Notes under the pieces: generated by a model
What the model saw: the letters and a program-made list of their open reading frames with translations, nothing else
What the model was told of the DNA's origin: nothing
Databases searched by the model: none
Made by a program: the position numbers and the translations under genes
NCBI RefSeq assembly: GCF_000230735.2
Contig: NC_019962.1
Span: 1,240,001-1,304,000, forward strand
Source of the DNA: Natrinema pellirubrum DSM 15624
GTDB lineage: Archaea > Halobacteriota > Halobacteria > Halobacteriales > Natrialbaceae
DNA: 64,000 bases
Reading direction: 5' to 3'
Part shown: one piece after another, positions 25,175 to 32,912 of the stretch
Layout: every line of letters begins with the position of its first letter
Numbering within the stretch: the first letter of the stretch is position 1

Positions 25175-26788
25175 TCACTCGAGATACCCCAGATCCGCGA
25201 GTCGCTTTTCGACCCCCTCGTCGGCGGTCTCGACCGACGGGTCCGCGTCGAACCGGGGATACGAGCGGGTCTCGAGCGACTCGACGCAGGGAAGCGCCTC
25301 GCCGTCCATCCGCTCGTCGGCCGGAACGCCCAGCGTCGCGAGGACCGTCGGCGCGATGTCGAAGAGGTGCGGCTGGCCAACCCCCGCATCGGGATCGACG
25401 GCGTCGCCGCTGGCCGCGACGGTCCCCTCGAGCTTGTGGTTCCAGGGCTCGCTCGGCGGGCCGAACTGCTCGTCGCGCAACGTCGCCGACAGGAAGTGAT
25501 CGAAGTCAGCCGGCACGATCACGATGTCGACGGCACGATCGCTCTCCGGACCGTGGAAGAACTCCTCGCGGGGAGCGACGGTCTCGAAGACCGGCTCGCC
25601 GTCCGGCGTCGTGACCGACCGCAACTCCCCGATGAGCCGCGACCGGACCGTCTCGTACTCCGCCCGCGGAACGACGCCGTCGGGCTCGCGCCCCTCGAGG
25701 TTGATGCGGACGCCGAGTTCGATCCGCGAGCGGACGGAGGCGGTCGAGGCCGCGAAGTCGACCTGCGTCGCGCCCGCATTGACCAGCCCCGCGGGGGCGT
25801 AGTCGGCCACGAAGTCGTCGATCCCGAGCCGCTCGAGGACGGCACCGATCCGCTGGCTCGTGAGTCCGACGCCCGCGGCCCGCGCCATCGCGCGCTCGGC
25901 GAGGCCGGGCTCGTACTCCGTGGCCTCGTCGCCCTGCTTGAGATTGCCGTCCCGAACCGTCGCCCACGTGGGCATTCCCTCGCCGCCGCGTTCGGCCTCG
26001 ACGACGCCGCGATCGCGGAGGTAGTCGTTGACGCGGAACTCGTAGCCGTCGTAGGGCCCCATCCCGTGGTCGCTGGCGACGATCACGGTGTCCGGATCGT
26101 GGGCCGCAAGGGTCTCGCCGAGCTGGCGGTCGACCTCGCGGTAGATCGACCGGATCGCCGCCTCGTCGTCGGGCCGCTCGTGGAAGATCGAGTCGGTCGC
26201 CTGGAACTCCAGGAAGCCGAAGTCTGGATCGAACCGGTCGGCGAGATACCGGAACGCCTCGCCGCGGGTCCGCACGCAGTCGGCGTAGGCGCTCCCGAGG
26301 TCGGCGGCGTCCTCGTCGGGGTAGACCCGGTACTCGCCGATCGACTCTCGCACGTCCGCGAGCAGGCCCGCGGGGTGACAGTCGGGGTCTTCCGGCGCAG
26401 TGTACCCCGGAATGAGCGCGCCGTCGAACTCGCGGGGCGGGTGGGTCACGGGGACGTTGACGACGACGCTCGTCATCCCGTGGCGGTCGAGCAGTTCCCA
26501 CAGCGTCCGCTCGCGGACGTCGGTCGCGTTGACCACGTCCCAGTCGTAGCCGCCGAAGGAGAGAAAGCCGTAGACGCCGTGTTTTCCCGGGTTCATGCCG
26601 GTGTACAGCGACGGCCACGCCGAGGCCGTCCACGGCGGGATCTGGGACTCGAGCGGACCGCTTGCCCCGTCCCGGTAGAGCGACTGGAGGGTCGGTACCT
26701 CGTCGGCGTCGAACAGCGGCTCGAGGACCCGATCGCAGGCCGCGTCGATACCGACGAGTAGCGTTCGAAGGGAGGATCCGTCGTCCAT
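25175..26788 (-). CDS. Alkaline-phosphatase-superfamily phosphodiesterase/phosphotransferase, copy 2
   Basis: A 537-residue enzyme very similar to the copy at 8225-9853. It has LLVGIDAACDRVLEPLF (first metal Asp), IPPWTASAWPSLYTGMNPGK with the likely Thr nucleophile, VASDHGMGPYDGYEFRVNDY, and EPWNHKLEGTVAASG with the His ligand. It ends KRLADLGYLE. No signal peptide. ATAACGAAG is 25 nt before the ATG, so the transcript is probably leaderless and separate from the FemAB-like gene 165 nt upstream on the same strand. Confidence 0.85.
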   Translation of the reverse strand: MDDGSSLRTLLVGIDAACDRVLEPLFDADEVPTLQSLYRDGASGPLESQIPPWTASAWPSLYTGMNPGKHGVYGFLSFGGYDWDVVNATDVRERTLWELLDRHGMTSVVVNVPVTHPPREFDGALIPGYTAPEDPDCHPAGLLADVRESIGEYRVYPDEDAADLGSAYADCVRTRGEAFRYLADRFDPDFGFLEFQATDSIFHERPDDEAAIRSIYREVDRQLGETLAAHDPDTVIVASDHGMGPYDGYEFRVNDYLRDRGVVEAERGGEGMPTWATVRDGNLKQGDEATEYEPGLAERAMARAAGVGLTSQRIGAVLERLGIDDFVADYAPAGLVNAGATQVDFAASTASVRSRIELGVRINLEGREPDGVVPRAEYETVRSRLIGELRSVTTPDGEPVFETVAPREEFFHGPESDRAVDIVIVPADFDHFLSATLRDEQFGPPSEPWNHKLEGTVAASGDAVDPDAGVGQPHLFDIAPTVLATLGVPADERMDGEALPCVESLETRSYPRFDADPSVETADEGVEKRLADLGYLE

Positions 26789-26813
26789 CGAGGGGACGTC
26801 CCCCCTCTCTACC

Positions 26814-26822
26814 CTTCGTTAT
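26814..26822 (-). promoter_or_regulatory. ATAACGAAG core promoter box
   Basis: One mismatch from ATAACAAAG; 25 nt before the AP copy 2 start. Confidence 0.5.
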
Positions 26823-26953
26823 AGACGAAATTATCACGGACCGACTCGTTTTTCGGCTCTGAGCGGCCCCTCTGTATGTCGATCGATCGCCGGTAACGAC
26901 TCCGAATAACCGTCGAAACGACTCCATACCGGCCGCCCCGCGGCCGCAAGGTG

Positions 26954-27964
26954 TTATTTGACCGAATCGTACAGTGACGCGACCTGTCGGACTCCCCAGG
27001 AGCCGTACTCGAGGCTGTAGTAGGTCCGCAATTCGGGGTTGAACTTCGCCTTGTAGCGGTTGATCCGGCGGGTATCGGCACCGACGAGGTCGTAGGTCTC
27101 GAGGCCGCACTCGATGCCGTCGCGCATGATCGCCCAGTCGAGGAGGTCGTTGGTCGGGATGTCGATGTCGGCGTCGGTACGGACGCCGCCGAGCCAGCGG
27201 CCGACGGTGTCGCCGTACTCTAGCGCGAGAATGCCGCCGACGAACTCGCCGTCGACCCGGAGGGTGTAGGGGCGGACCTGACCGTTGGGCGATCGGTCGG
27301 CGAGATCGAGGACGAACGCGAGCGGCACGTCGAAGTCGATTCCCTGGGACTCGTACCGGTGTTGGACCTGCTCGTGGATCAGCCGGATCTCCTCGCGGCC
27401 GCCGACGGTGATCTCGTAGGCGTCGTCGTCGGCGTTGCGGACGTTGCTCCGCGCGTCGCTGCTGAACGACATGAGGAGGTCGTCTTCGTCCCGCTCGAGG
27501 TCGACCGCGTAGGTATACGACGGCGTCACGTCGTACTCGTTCCACTGGAACGGTCGCGCGTCCGCGAAGGTCGTCGCGGTGCGGACGTGGCCGTATTTGG
27601 GGTTCAGTTCGGACTCGATCCACTCGAAGCAGCCGTCCATGAACCGCTGTCGCCGGCGCTCGCGCTTGCGCTGTTTCAGCTTCCCCATGTTCAGAAAGGC
27701 CGGCCCGAGATAGGGGACGCGGAGCCGCGGCGGCGGCGAAAACGCCGTCGTCACGAGCCGCTTGGTGATCTCGAAGACGGGGAAGATCCCCACCGGCTCC
27801 TGTCCCTTGAACCCCACCAGCGGGTGCAGCGTCGCGTCCGCGTGGTCGGCCTGTACCCGCAGCGCCTCGAGTTCGTGACACAGCCGTCCCTGGGGCGATC
27901 GCTCGACGAATCCGTTCCACCGGTCCAGATCGTCCTCCGTCGCGACGCGGACGTCGATGCTCAT
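26954..27964 (-). CDS. FemAB-like GNAT acyltransferase, copy 2
   Basis: A 336-residue paralogue of the protein at 7215-8228, sharing FKGQEPVGIFPVFEI, YLGPAFLNMGKLKQRKRERR, SSDARSNVRNADDDAYEI, NDLLDWAIMRDG and INRYKAKFNPELRTYYSLEY. The duplicated GNAT fold and the lack of a signal peptide suggest a cytosolic aminoacyl- or acyltransferase acting on an envelope precursor. The start (MSIDVRVATED) is supported by the paralogue and by the ATGA overlap with a 17-codon upstream mini-ORF. Adjacent to AP copy 2. Confidence 0.82.
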   Translation of the reverse strand: MSIDVRVATEDDLDRWNGFVERSPQGRLCHELEALRVQADHADATLHPLVGFKGQEPVGIFPVFEITKRLVTTAFSPPPRLRVPYLGPAFLNMGKLKQRKRERRRQRFMDGCFEWIESELNPKYGHVRTATTFADARPFQWNEYDVTPSYTYAVDLERDEDDLLMSFSSDARSNVRNADDDAYEITVGGREEIRLIHEQVQHRYESQGIDFDVPLAFVLDLADRSPNGQVRPYTLRVDGEFVGGILALEYGDTVGRWLGGVRTDADIDIPTNDLLDWAIMRDGIECGLETYDLVGADTRRINRYKAKFNPELRTYYSLEYGSWGVRQVASLYDSVK

Positions 27965-28014
27965 GGTCGCGATCCCTCGCGTGCGATCGGGGCGGTCGTC
28001 GCTCGGCGTTCCAT
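27961..28014 (-). other. Leaderless mini-ORF overlapping FemAB-like copy 2
   Basis: Seventeen codons starting MERRATTAPIAR, ending TGA in an ATGA shared with the FemAB-like start at 27964. The ATG at 28014 is 24 nt after CTTACAAAG (28039-28047), so transcription is predicted to begin on the mini-ORF. Confidence 0.45.
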
Positions 28015-28038
28015 GAGCGATGGCTCCCGGCACAGCTA

Positions 28039-28047
28039 CTTTGTAAG
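28039..28047 (-). promoter_or_regulatory. CTTACAAAG core promoter box
   Basis: Variant of ATAACAAAG, 24 nt before the mini-ORF ATG and about 75 nt before the FemAB-like gene. Confidence 0.45.
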
Positions 28048-28467
28048 CAGCCTGTTTCCGTCGTCGATGCTGATCTGTTTGTATCTACCGACGGACCAAT
28101 CGGACACTGAGACGCGAAGCCGGCAGCTACGGGACGGCGACGACGCGCCACGCGCACCGTCCGGACGAACGCAGCCGGAAAGGCAACTCACTGAACGTCA
28201 CCGCCCGACGCGACGCGGACATCGAAGCGGCCCAAAGGCCTGCACCCATCCCTCGCTGCCGTGGGACTAGCGGCCACCGAGGTGCCGTTTCGTCTCCACT
28301 GATTGTGACAGACTAGGTCGCCGATGAAACGATCGGACTATGTCCTAATGGTCGCGTAGACGGTTTCGAGTCTGTGTCAGTTGTGGCGGCTGGACACGCC
28401 GATCCGAACGGTAGCCGACGGGTAACAATGCTTAGCCTGGTCGAGTCACCGGCAACTGGCAACTACG
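28048..28467. other. Divergent spacer
   Basis: About 420 nt between the FemAB-like copy 2 promoter and the DUF1616 gene. GTAACAATG at 28422-28430 is the probable box for the plus-strand gene (37 nt before its ATG). No ORF worth calling. Confidence 0.4.
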
Positions 28468-29496
28468 ATGAAAGACAACTCAATCCAACCCTTCGCGGTC
28501 GTGCGACGCCGGGGAAAACGTCTCGTCGGTTGGCTACCGGCCGATCTGCTCGTTGTCACTGGCTTTGTTATCGTCGCGACCGGCCTCCTGACGGTCATCA
28601 CCACGTCGTCGCTGCTCGTCCGGGCGGCGGTCGGATTCCCGCTGTTGTTCTTCGCTCCCGGATACGCGATCGTTTCTGCCCTTTTTCCCCGAGCGCCGTC
28701 GAGACAGGGAGAAACGGCCCTTGAGCAGCTGGTGGCCCGACCCAACGACGTCGTCACGGAACTCGAGCGGGCAGCGCTCTCGTTCGGCCTCAGTCTCGCG
28801 GTTCTCCCCTTCCTCGGGCTCAGTATCAGTCTCTCGGCTTGGACGTTTACCCGCTCGACCGTCGTCGTGGTCGTCGCGTGGTTCACGTTGGTCGGTCTCG
28901 GTCTCGCGACCGCCCGCCGGCTGTCTGTCCCACCTGCCGATCGGTACCGATCCGGGATCGGACGGCGACTCGCGGCAGGCTTCGATAGTAACTCGGCAGT
29001 CAGTGTCGCAGTCAATGTCGCGCTTGTTCTCAGTGTCCTGCTCGCGACGATGACCGTCGGCTACGCACTAGTCTCTCCGCAGGACGGCGAGCGGTACACG
29101 ACCCTCCAACTGCTCACCGAAAACGGGGATGGTGAACTCGTCGCATCGGGATTCCCCTCGGAACTCGAGTCTGGGGAGTCGACGCCGGTCGTGATCGGCA
29201 TCGAGAACCAAGAGGGCGAAGAACGTCAGTATACAGTCGTCGTTCAGGAGCAGCGGTTCGAAGACGGTGAACTGAGTGAGCGGAACGAACTGCAGCGCAT
29301 CGAGTATACGGTCGCGGACAACGAGACCGCGTACGACGAACTGTCGGTCTCGCCCGAGGCCGACGAGGGTACCGTTCGAATCACCGTGCTGTTGTACGAG
29401 GACACCGTCCCCGAGAACCCAACGACTGAAACCGCGTACCGGTCGGGATACTTCTGGACGGATATGACCGAGGACGGGTTCTCCGCGGATACGTGA
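28468..29496 (+). CDS. DUF1616-type membrane protein
   Basis: A 342-residue protein. The N-terminal half has about five hydrophobic helices (residues about 24-120, 120-145 and 175-200), including LLVRAAVGFPLLFFAPGYAIVSALFPR, characteristic of archaeal DUF1616 proteins. The C-terminal half (about 205-342) is a soluble beta-rich domain with VVIGIENQEGEERQYTVVVQEQ, an immunoglobulin-like fold probably outside the cell. DUF1616 genes are recurrent in archaeal glycosylation loci; function is not established. The gene precedes the second GT-C-like protein by 145 nt on the same strand and may work with it. Confidence 0.8.
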   Translation: MKDNSIQPFAVVRRRGKRLVGWLPADLLVVTGFVIVATGLLTVITTSSLLVRAAVGFPLLFFAPGYAIVSALFPRAPSRQGETALEQLVARPNDVVTELERAALSFGLSLAVLPFLGLSISLSAWTFTRSTVVVVVAWFTLVGLGLATARRLSVPPADRYRSGIGRRLAAGFDSNSAVSVAVNVALVLSVLLATMTVGYALVSPQDGERYTTLQLLTENGDGELVASGFPSELESGESTPVVIGIENQEGEERQYTVVVQEQRFEDGELSERNELQRIEYTVADNETAYDELSVSPEADEGTVRITVLLYEDTVPENPTTETAYRSGYFWTDMTEDGFSADT

Positions 29497-29599
29497 GGAT
29501 CTCTCTCGGTGGCGAGAACGGAACGCTGGCGGCGGGCCCGCCTCGAGATGGTTTCGTCGCGGCCTCGGTATTATCGAATTTCTATTCGCCAACTAGTGG

Positions 29600-29608
29600 A
29601 TAACAAGG
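29600..29608 (+). promoter_or_regulatory. ATAACAAGG core promoter box
   Basis: Box 33 nt before the GT-C-like copy 2 ATG. A second partial copy, GTAACAAT, lies at 29620-29627. Confidence 0.4.
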
Positions 29609-29641
29609 GATGAACGTCGGTAACAATCGGAGCAGCTTCAC

Positions 29642-31465
29642 ATGTCTTCGAAAGCAGTCTCCACCGAACTGGCCCGCAAGCTGATACTGATACTCGGCTT
29701 TCTCGCAGTCGCCGGCGCTACACTCGCCGCGCGTAGTACCCCGGCGACGGGATACGAGCTATCGATCTACGCGATGACGCCCTCATCGGTCTGGGTCGGG
29801 CTGTTGGTCGCCTTGGCCATTTCGCTGGCCGTCGCGTTCGTCCGCCCTCCGCGCGAGAACGATCTGACCCGCTTGACCGCGCTCGTACTCGGCGGGCTCG
29901 CAGTGACCCTGTTTGCCGGCCTCCCGATCATTCGCGGTTATCATTTCTTCGGCCAGCAGGATGCTCTGACGCATCTGGGATGGGCGAGGGGGATCGCGAA
30001 CGGATCGATATCACCGTTCGAACTGCTCTATCCCGGTATTCACACGGTCTCTGTGTTCATCCATTCCGTTATCGGAATTCCGCTGCCGACTGCACTGATG
30101 CTGGTGGTACTCCTTGCGACGGTCGCGTTCGTCGCGTTCGTCCCGCTCAGCGTGGGGATAATCGCTCCGGACTCGCTTGCCGTGACGACCGCGACCTTCG
30201 GGGCGTTTCTCCTGTTACCGATCACGACCATCTCGACGTTCATGCAGCCACACGCGATGACCCAGACGATCTTGCTGTTCGCACTGTTCGTCTACGTACT
30301 CCTGAAGTGTCTCACGGCAACCGACCAGCGACGGATCGGGCTGGGTGTCCTCTTTGCGATTGTCACGACTGCAGCTGTCGTCTACCACCCCCAGTATGTC
30401 GTCCACATTCTCGTCGTCTGTCTGAGTATCTGTCTCGTCCAGTTCCTCGCGCCTCGAGTTCCGTTTGTCTCCGGAACAGCGGTGGCGAATCGGATCGCCG
30501 GCCACCGTCGGCTGTACGGACAGACGCTGTTTCTGATCGGCGTCTTCCTCGCCTGGTCCGCGAATCACGGTTTCTTCGCTTCGTTCGCTGGCCGTGCCGT
30601 CTCGTCGGCGATCAGCTTCTTCCTTACTGGAAGTGGTGGCGCGGGGACTTCGATCTCGCAGCAGAGCGGATCTCTGACTGCGATCGGAGTGAGCTTGACC
30701 GAAATATTTTTTAAACTCTTTTTGGCCCCACTCGTCGTCTCGGTACTCGCGGGTATCCTCGTTCTCCTCGTGATCGGTACTGGTCAACCGAGCCGCTTCC
30801 CGGATGTCCCGGCCGTGACGACGTACGTGGCCGTCGGTCTCATCGGACTTGCGGGCCTCTTTGTCGTCTATTTCGCGAGTACGACCAGCGAGATGTACTT
30901 CCGCGTGTTCGGATTAATGATGGTGTTTACCGTCGTTCTCGCTTCCGTCGCAGTCCACGAGGGTATCCTGTCGCTCTCCGAGCGTCTGTCGCCGGCCACA
31001 GTTCGGACGGTCGTCGCTGGTGGCATCGCCGTCCTGCTGGTACTGTCTCTCGCTTCCGTGTTCGCCTCCCCGTACGTTTACAGACAATCCCAACAGGTCT
31101 CGGAACAACAGTACCACGGGTACGAGACCGCGTTCGATAACGCCGAGGACGATGCTGTCTTCGCCGGGTTCCGCGGCACACCGAACCGCTATGCGGACGC
31201 GATCCACGGCCGGGAAACGCGAACGAAGGCCCACACGAGTGTGACGCCCGAGACGTTCGAACAAGGGCCGAGCGACTACTACGACGGCGATCGGTACCTC
31301 GTCGTCTCGGAACTCGACTACCAGCGGGAGGTGATTGCCTATCGGGGACTTCGTTATTCCGAAAGCGACTTCGAGTCCATCGAATCCGATCCGCGCGTCG
31401 ACCGCGTCCAGTCGAACGGCGAAGTCGAGACCTACCGCGTGACCGCGAACACTGAGACAACGTAA
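29642..31465 (+). CDS. Large GT-C-like polytopic membrane protein, copy 2
   Basis: A 607-residue paralogue of the protein at 21716-23503 with the same order of landmarks: ATGYELSIYAMTPSSVWVG, IIRGYHFFGQQDALTHLGWARGIANG, and LLYPGIHTVSVFIHSVIG, then about ten further helices and a soluble tail from about residue 485 containing YLVVSELDYQREVIAYRGLRYSE. The Asp and His in the first exposed loop are conserved between copies, as expected for a GT-C catalytic loop. It probably glycosylates or ligates something at the outer membrane face, but no family name can be given. Confidence 0.72.
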   Translation: MSSKAVSTELARKLILILGFLAVAGATLAARSTPATGYELSIYAMTPSSVWVGLLVALAISLAVAFVRPPRENDLTRLTALVLGGLAVTLFAGLPIIRGYHFFGQQDALTHLGWARGIANGSISPFELLYPGIHTVSVFIHSVIGIPLPTALMLVVLLATVAFVAFVPLSVGIIAPDSLAVTTATFGAFLLLPITTISTFMQPHAMTQTILLFALFVYVLLKCLTATDQRRIGLGVLFAIVTTAAVVYHPQYVVHILVVCLSICLVQFLAPRVPFVSGTAVANRIAGHRRLYGQTLFLIGVFLAWSANHGFFASFAGRAVSSAISFFLTGSGGAGTSISQQSGSLTAIGVSLTEIFFKLFLAPLVVSVLAGILVLLVIGTGQPSRFPDVPAVTTYVAVGLIGLAGLFVVYFASTTSEMYFRVFGLMMVFTVVLASVAVHEGILSLSERLSPATVRTVVAGGIAVLLVLSLASVFASPYVYRQSQQVSEQQYHGYETAFDNAEDDAVFAGFRGTPNRYADAIHGRETRTKAHTSVTPETFEQGPSDYYDGDRYLVVSELDYQREVIAYRGLRYSESDFESIESDPRVDRVQSNGEVETYRVTANTETT

Positions 31466-31478
31466 CTGGCCCGTCCGC

Positions 31479-32594
31479 TCAGGAACGGCGGGCAAGCGAC
31501 CGATCCGAAAGTAACCGTATATTCCCGTTGTCTCGGTCCGTATTGTAGGGGTTTACGAACACGCCGCGGTCCGGATGGCTTGCGAGAAACACGTACGCGT
31601 TGGCCCTCGGCAGAACTCCCCTTGGGTTCCACCGGTCGGTGGGGACCGATCGCTTTCGGAAGGCGACGAGCACGTTCCACTCAGTAAACCCGGTGGTGGA
31701 CGAGGCGGCGATGACGGCCGCCCGGTCCGAGTAAACCGTCTGACCGTCCGGACCGGTGCTGTCTCCGCCGGCCTCCATGGCCGTCGAAAAAAGTACCCAC
31801 TTCGTTCCCCCGACCGAGACGGTCTCGGCGTAGTACACCGAACTCGAGACCTCGTGGACGGTCGTCGGGCGAGGATCAGGGTCATCGAATCGCTCTCGGG
31901 GGAGCTTTCTGATCGGTTTTAGTTCCGTGTAGACGCTGTCGACCCCCCATAGGACTGCTTCGGGCGTAAACGCCAACTCGACCGCACGCCACGACTGGTC
32001 GCCGCCGCCGACGGCCTCGACCGTGCCGTCTCGAAGCCGGCCGATCTGACACTCCATGTCCGCGTCCCCGGTAGTGACCCAGATGTCGCCGGTGTAGGGA
32101 TCCGTCTGGACCGAATGGACGTGGCGAACGCTCTCGAGGGACGCGGCGGTCAACCACGTTCGGCCGCCATTCTCGGATGCGAGGATTCGGGGCGTCGTCT
32201 CCCCGTCGAGGGGGTACTCGCCGAGATAGACTGTGCCGTCGGCGACACAGACCGCCGACGGGAGGACGCCCATCGGTGCCGAGGAGTCGGGTAACGATCT
32301 GACGGTGGTCCATCGGCTGCCGCCGTCGGTCGACCGGAACAGCCAGCGGTCGGCGCTCGCGATCAGGGTCCCGTCGTCGATCGACCAGATGTTTACGGCC
32401 GGGAAATCTCCGGTCAGAGTCGTCACAACCGACCGAAACGGTGCGGTAGCCTTCGCTCGATAGCCGAGATCCCACGGCTCCGGTACTGGTAGCTTCCCGA
32501 CTCTCTTGACTCCGGGTTCGCCGACGGATTCGACGAGTACCGACCGATCCGCTGTCGCGATGACCCGTCCGTCGTGGATCGTCTGGAGTTTCAT
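31479..32594 (-). CDS. Asp-box (BNR/sialidase-like) beta-propeller protein
   Basis: A 371-residue protein with repeated Asp-box motifs: FRSTDGGSRWTTV (about residue 85) and LASENGGRTWLTA (about 138), and weaker copies further on. This implies a beta-propeller related to sialidases or photosystem-assembly Ycf48-like proteins. I see neither a signal peptide nor the sialidase Arg triad, so it is probably a binding scaffold. It is convergent with the GT-C-like gene. Homologues in glycan loci would support a role in sugar binding; otherwise function unknown. Confidence 0.6.
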   Translation of the reverse strand: MKLQTIHDGRVIATADRSVLVESVGEPGVKRVGKLPVPEPWDLGYRAKATAPFRSVVTTLTGDFPAVNIWSIDDGTLIASADRWLFRSTDGGSRWTTVRSLPDSSAPMGVLPSAVCVADGTVYLGEYPLDGETTPRILASENGGRTWLTAASLESVRHVHSVQTDPYTGDIWVTTGDADMECQIGRLRDGTVEAVGGGDQSWRAVELAFTPEAVLWGVDSVYTELKPIRKLPRERFDDPDPRPTTVHEVSSSVYYAETVSVGGTKWVLFSTAMEAGGDSTGPDGQTVYSDRAAVIAASSTTGFTEWNVLVAFRKRSVPTDRWNPRGVLPRANAYVFLASHPDRGVFVNPYNTDRDNGNIRLLSDRSLARRS

Positions 32595-32912
32595 TCGAAC
32601 GTGTACCAGTTCCGCGTAACGACCGCATCTGGTTTTGTAATTCTGGACCTGACGGCGCTGATCGGGTCGGGAACCGGTTCATGAGCTGTTTCGTCGTCCG
32701 TCGACCGGTATCGTTCGCCTCCGAGGCGTCTCCTCCGAGCGACTTCGGTGAGGCCCGGTTTGTACGCTCTACGTTAGTATGACGTTTGGACATTAAAGAC
32801 TTCAAGAATTAAATGCATGGGTGGTAATTGGGTGAGAAAAAATTAAATAATGGCGTATATTGGGGGAGCTTAACAGAAGATTTATACAGGTATATTGGGA
32901 TTACCCGAAGGC
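32595..32912. other. AT-rich divergent promoter region
   Basis: About 320 nt. The last 100 nt are strikingly AT-rich for this genome and hold TAATGGCGTATATT (32848-32861), related to the dyads upstream of the other two beta-helix genes, and TTTATAC at 32881-32887, 25 nt before the beta-helix start. Confidence 0.5.
32881..32887 (+). promoter_or_regulatory. TATA box of beta-helix gene C
   Basis: TTTATAC 25 nt before the ATG at 32913. TTTATACAGGTA, then ATTACCCGA, then GCATGGCACGCGACCC are shared with gene A. Confidence 0.65.
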
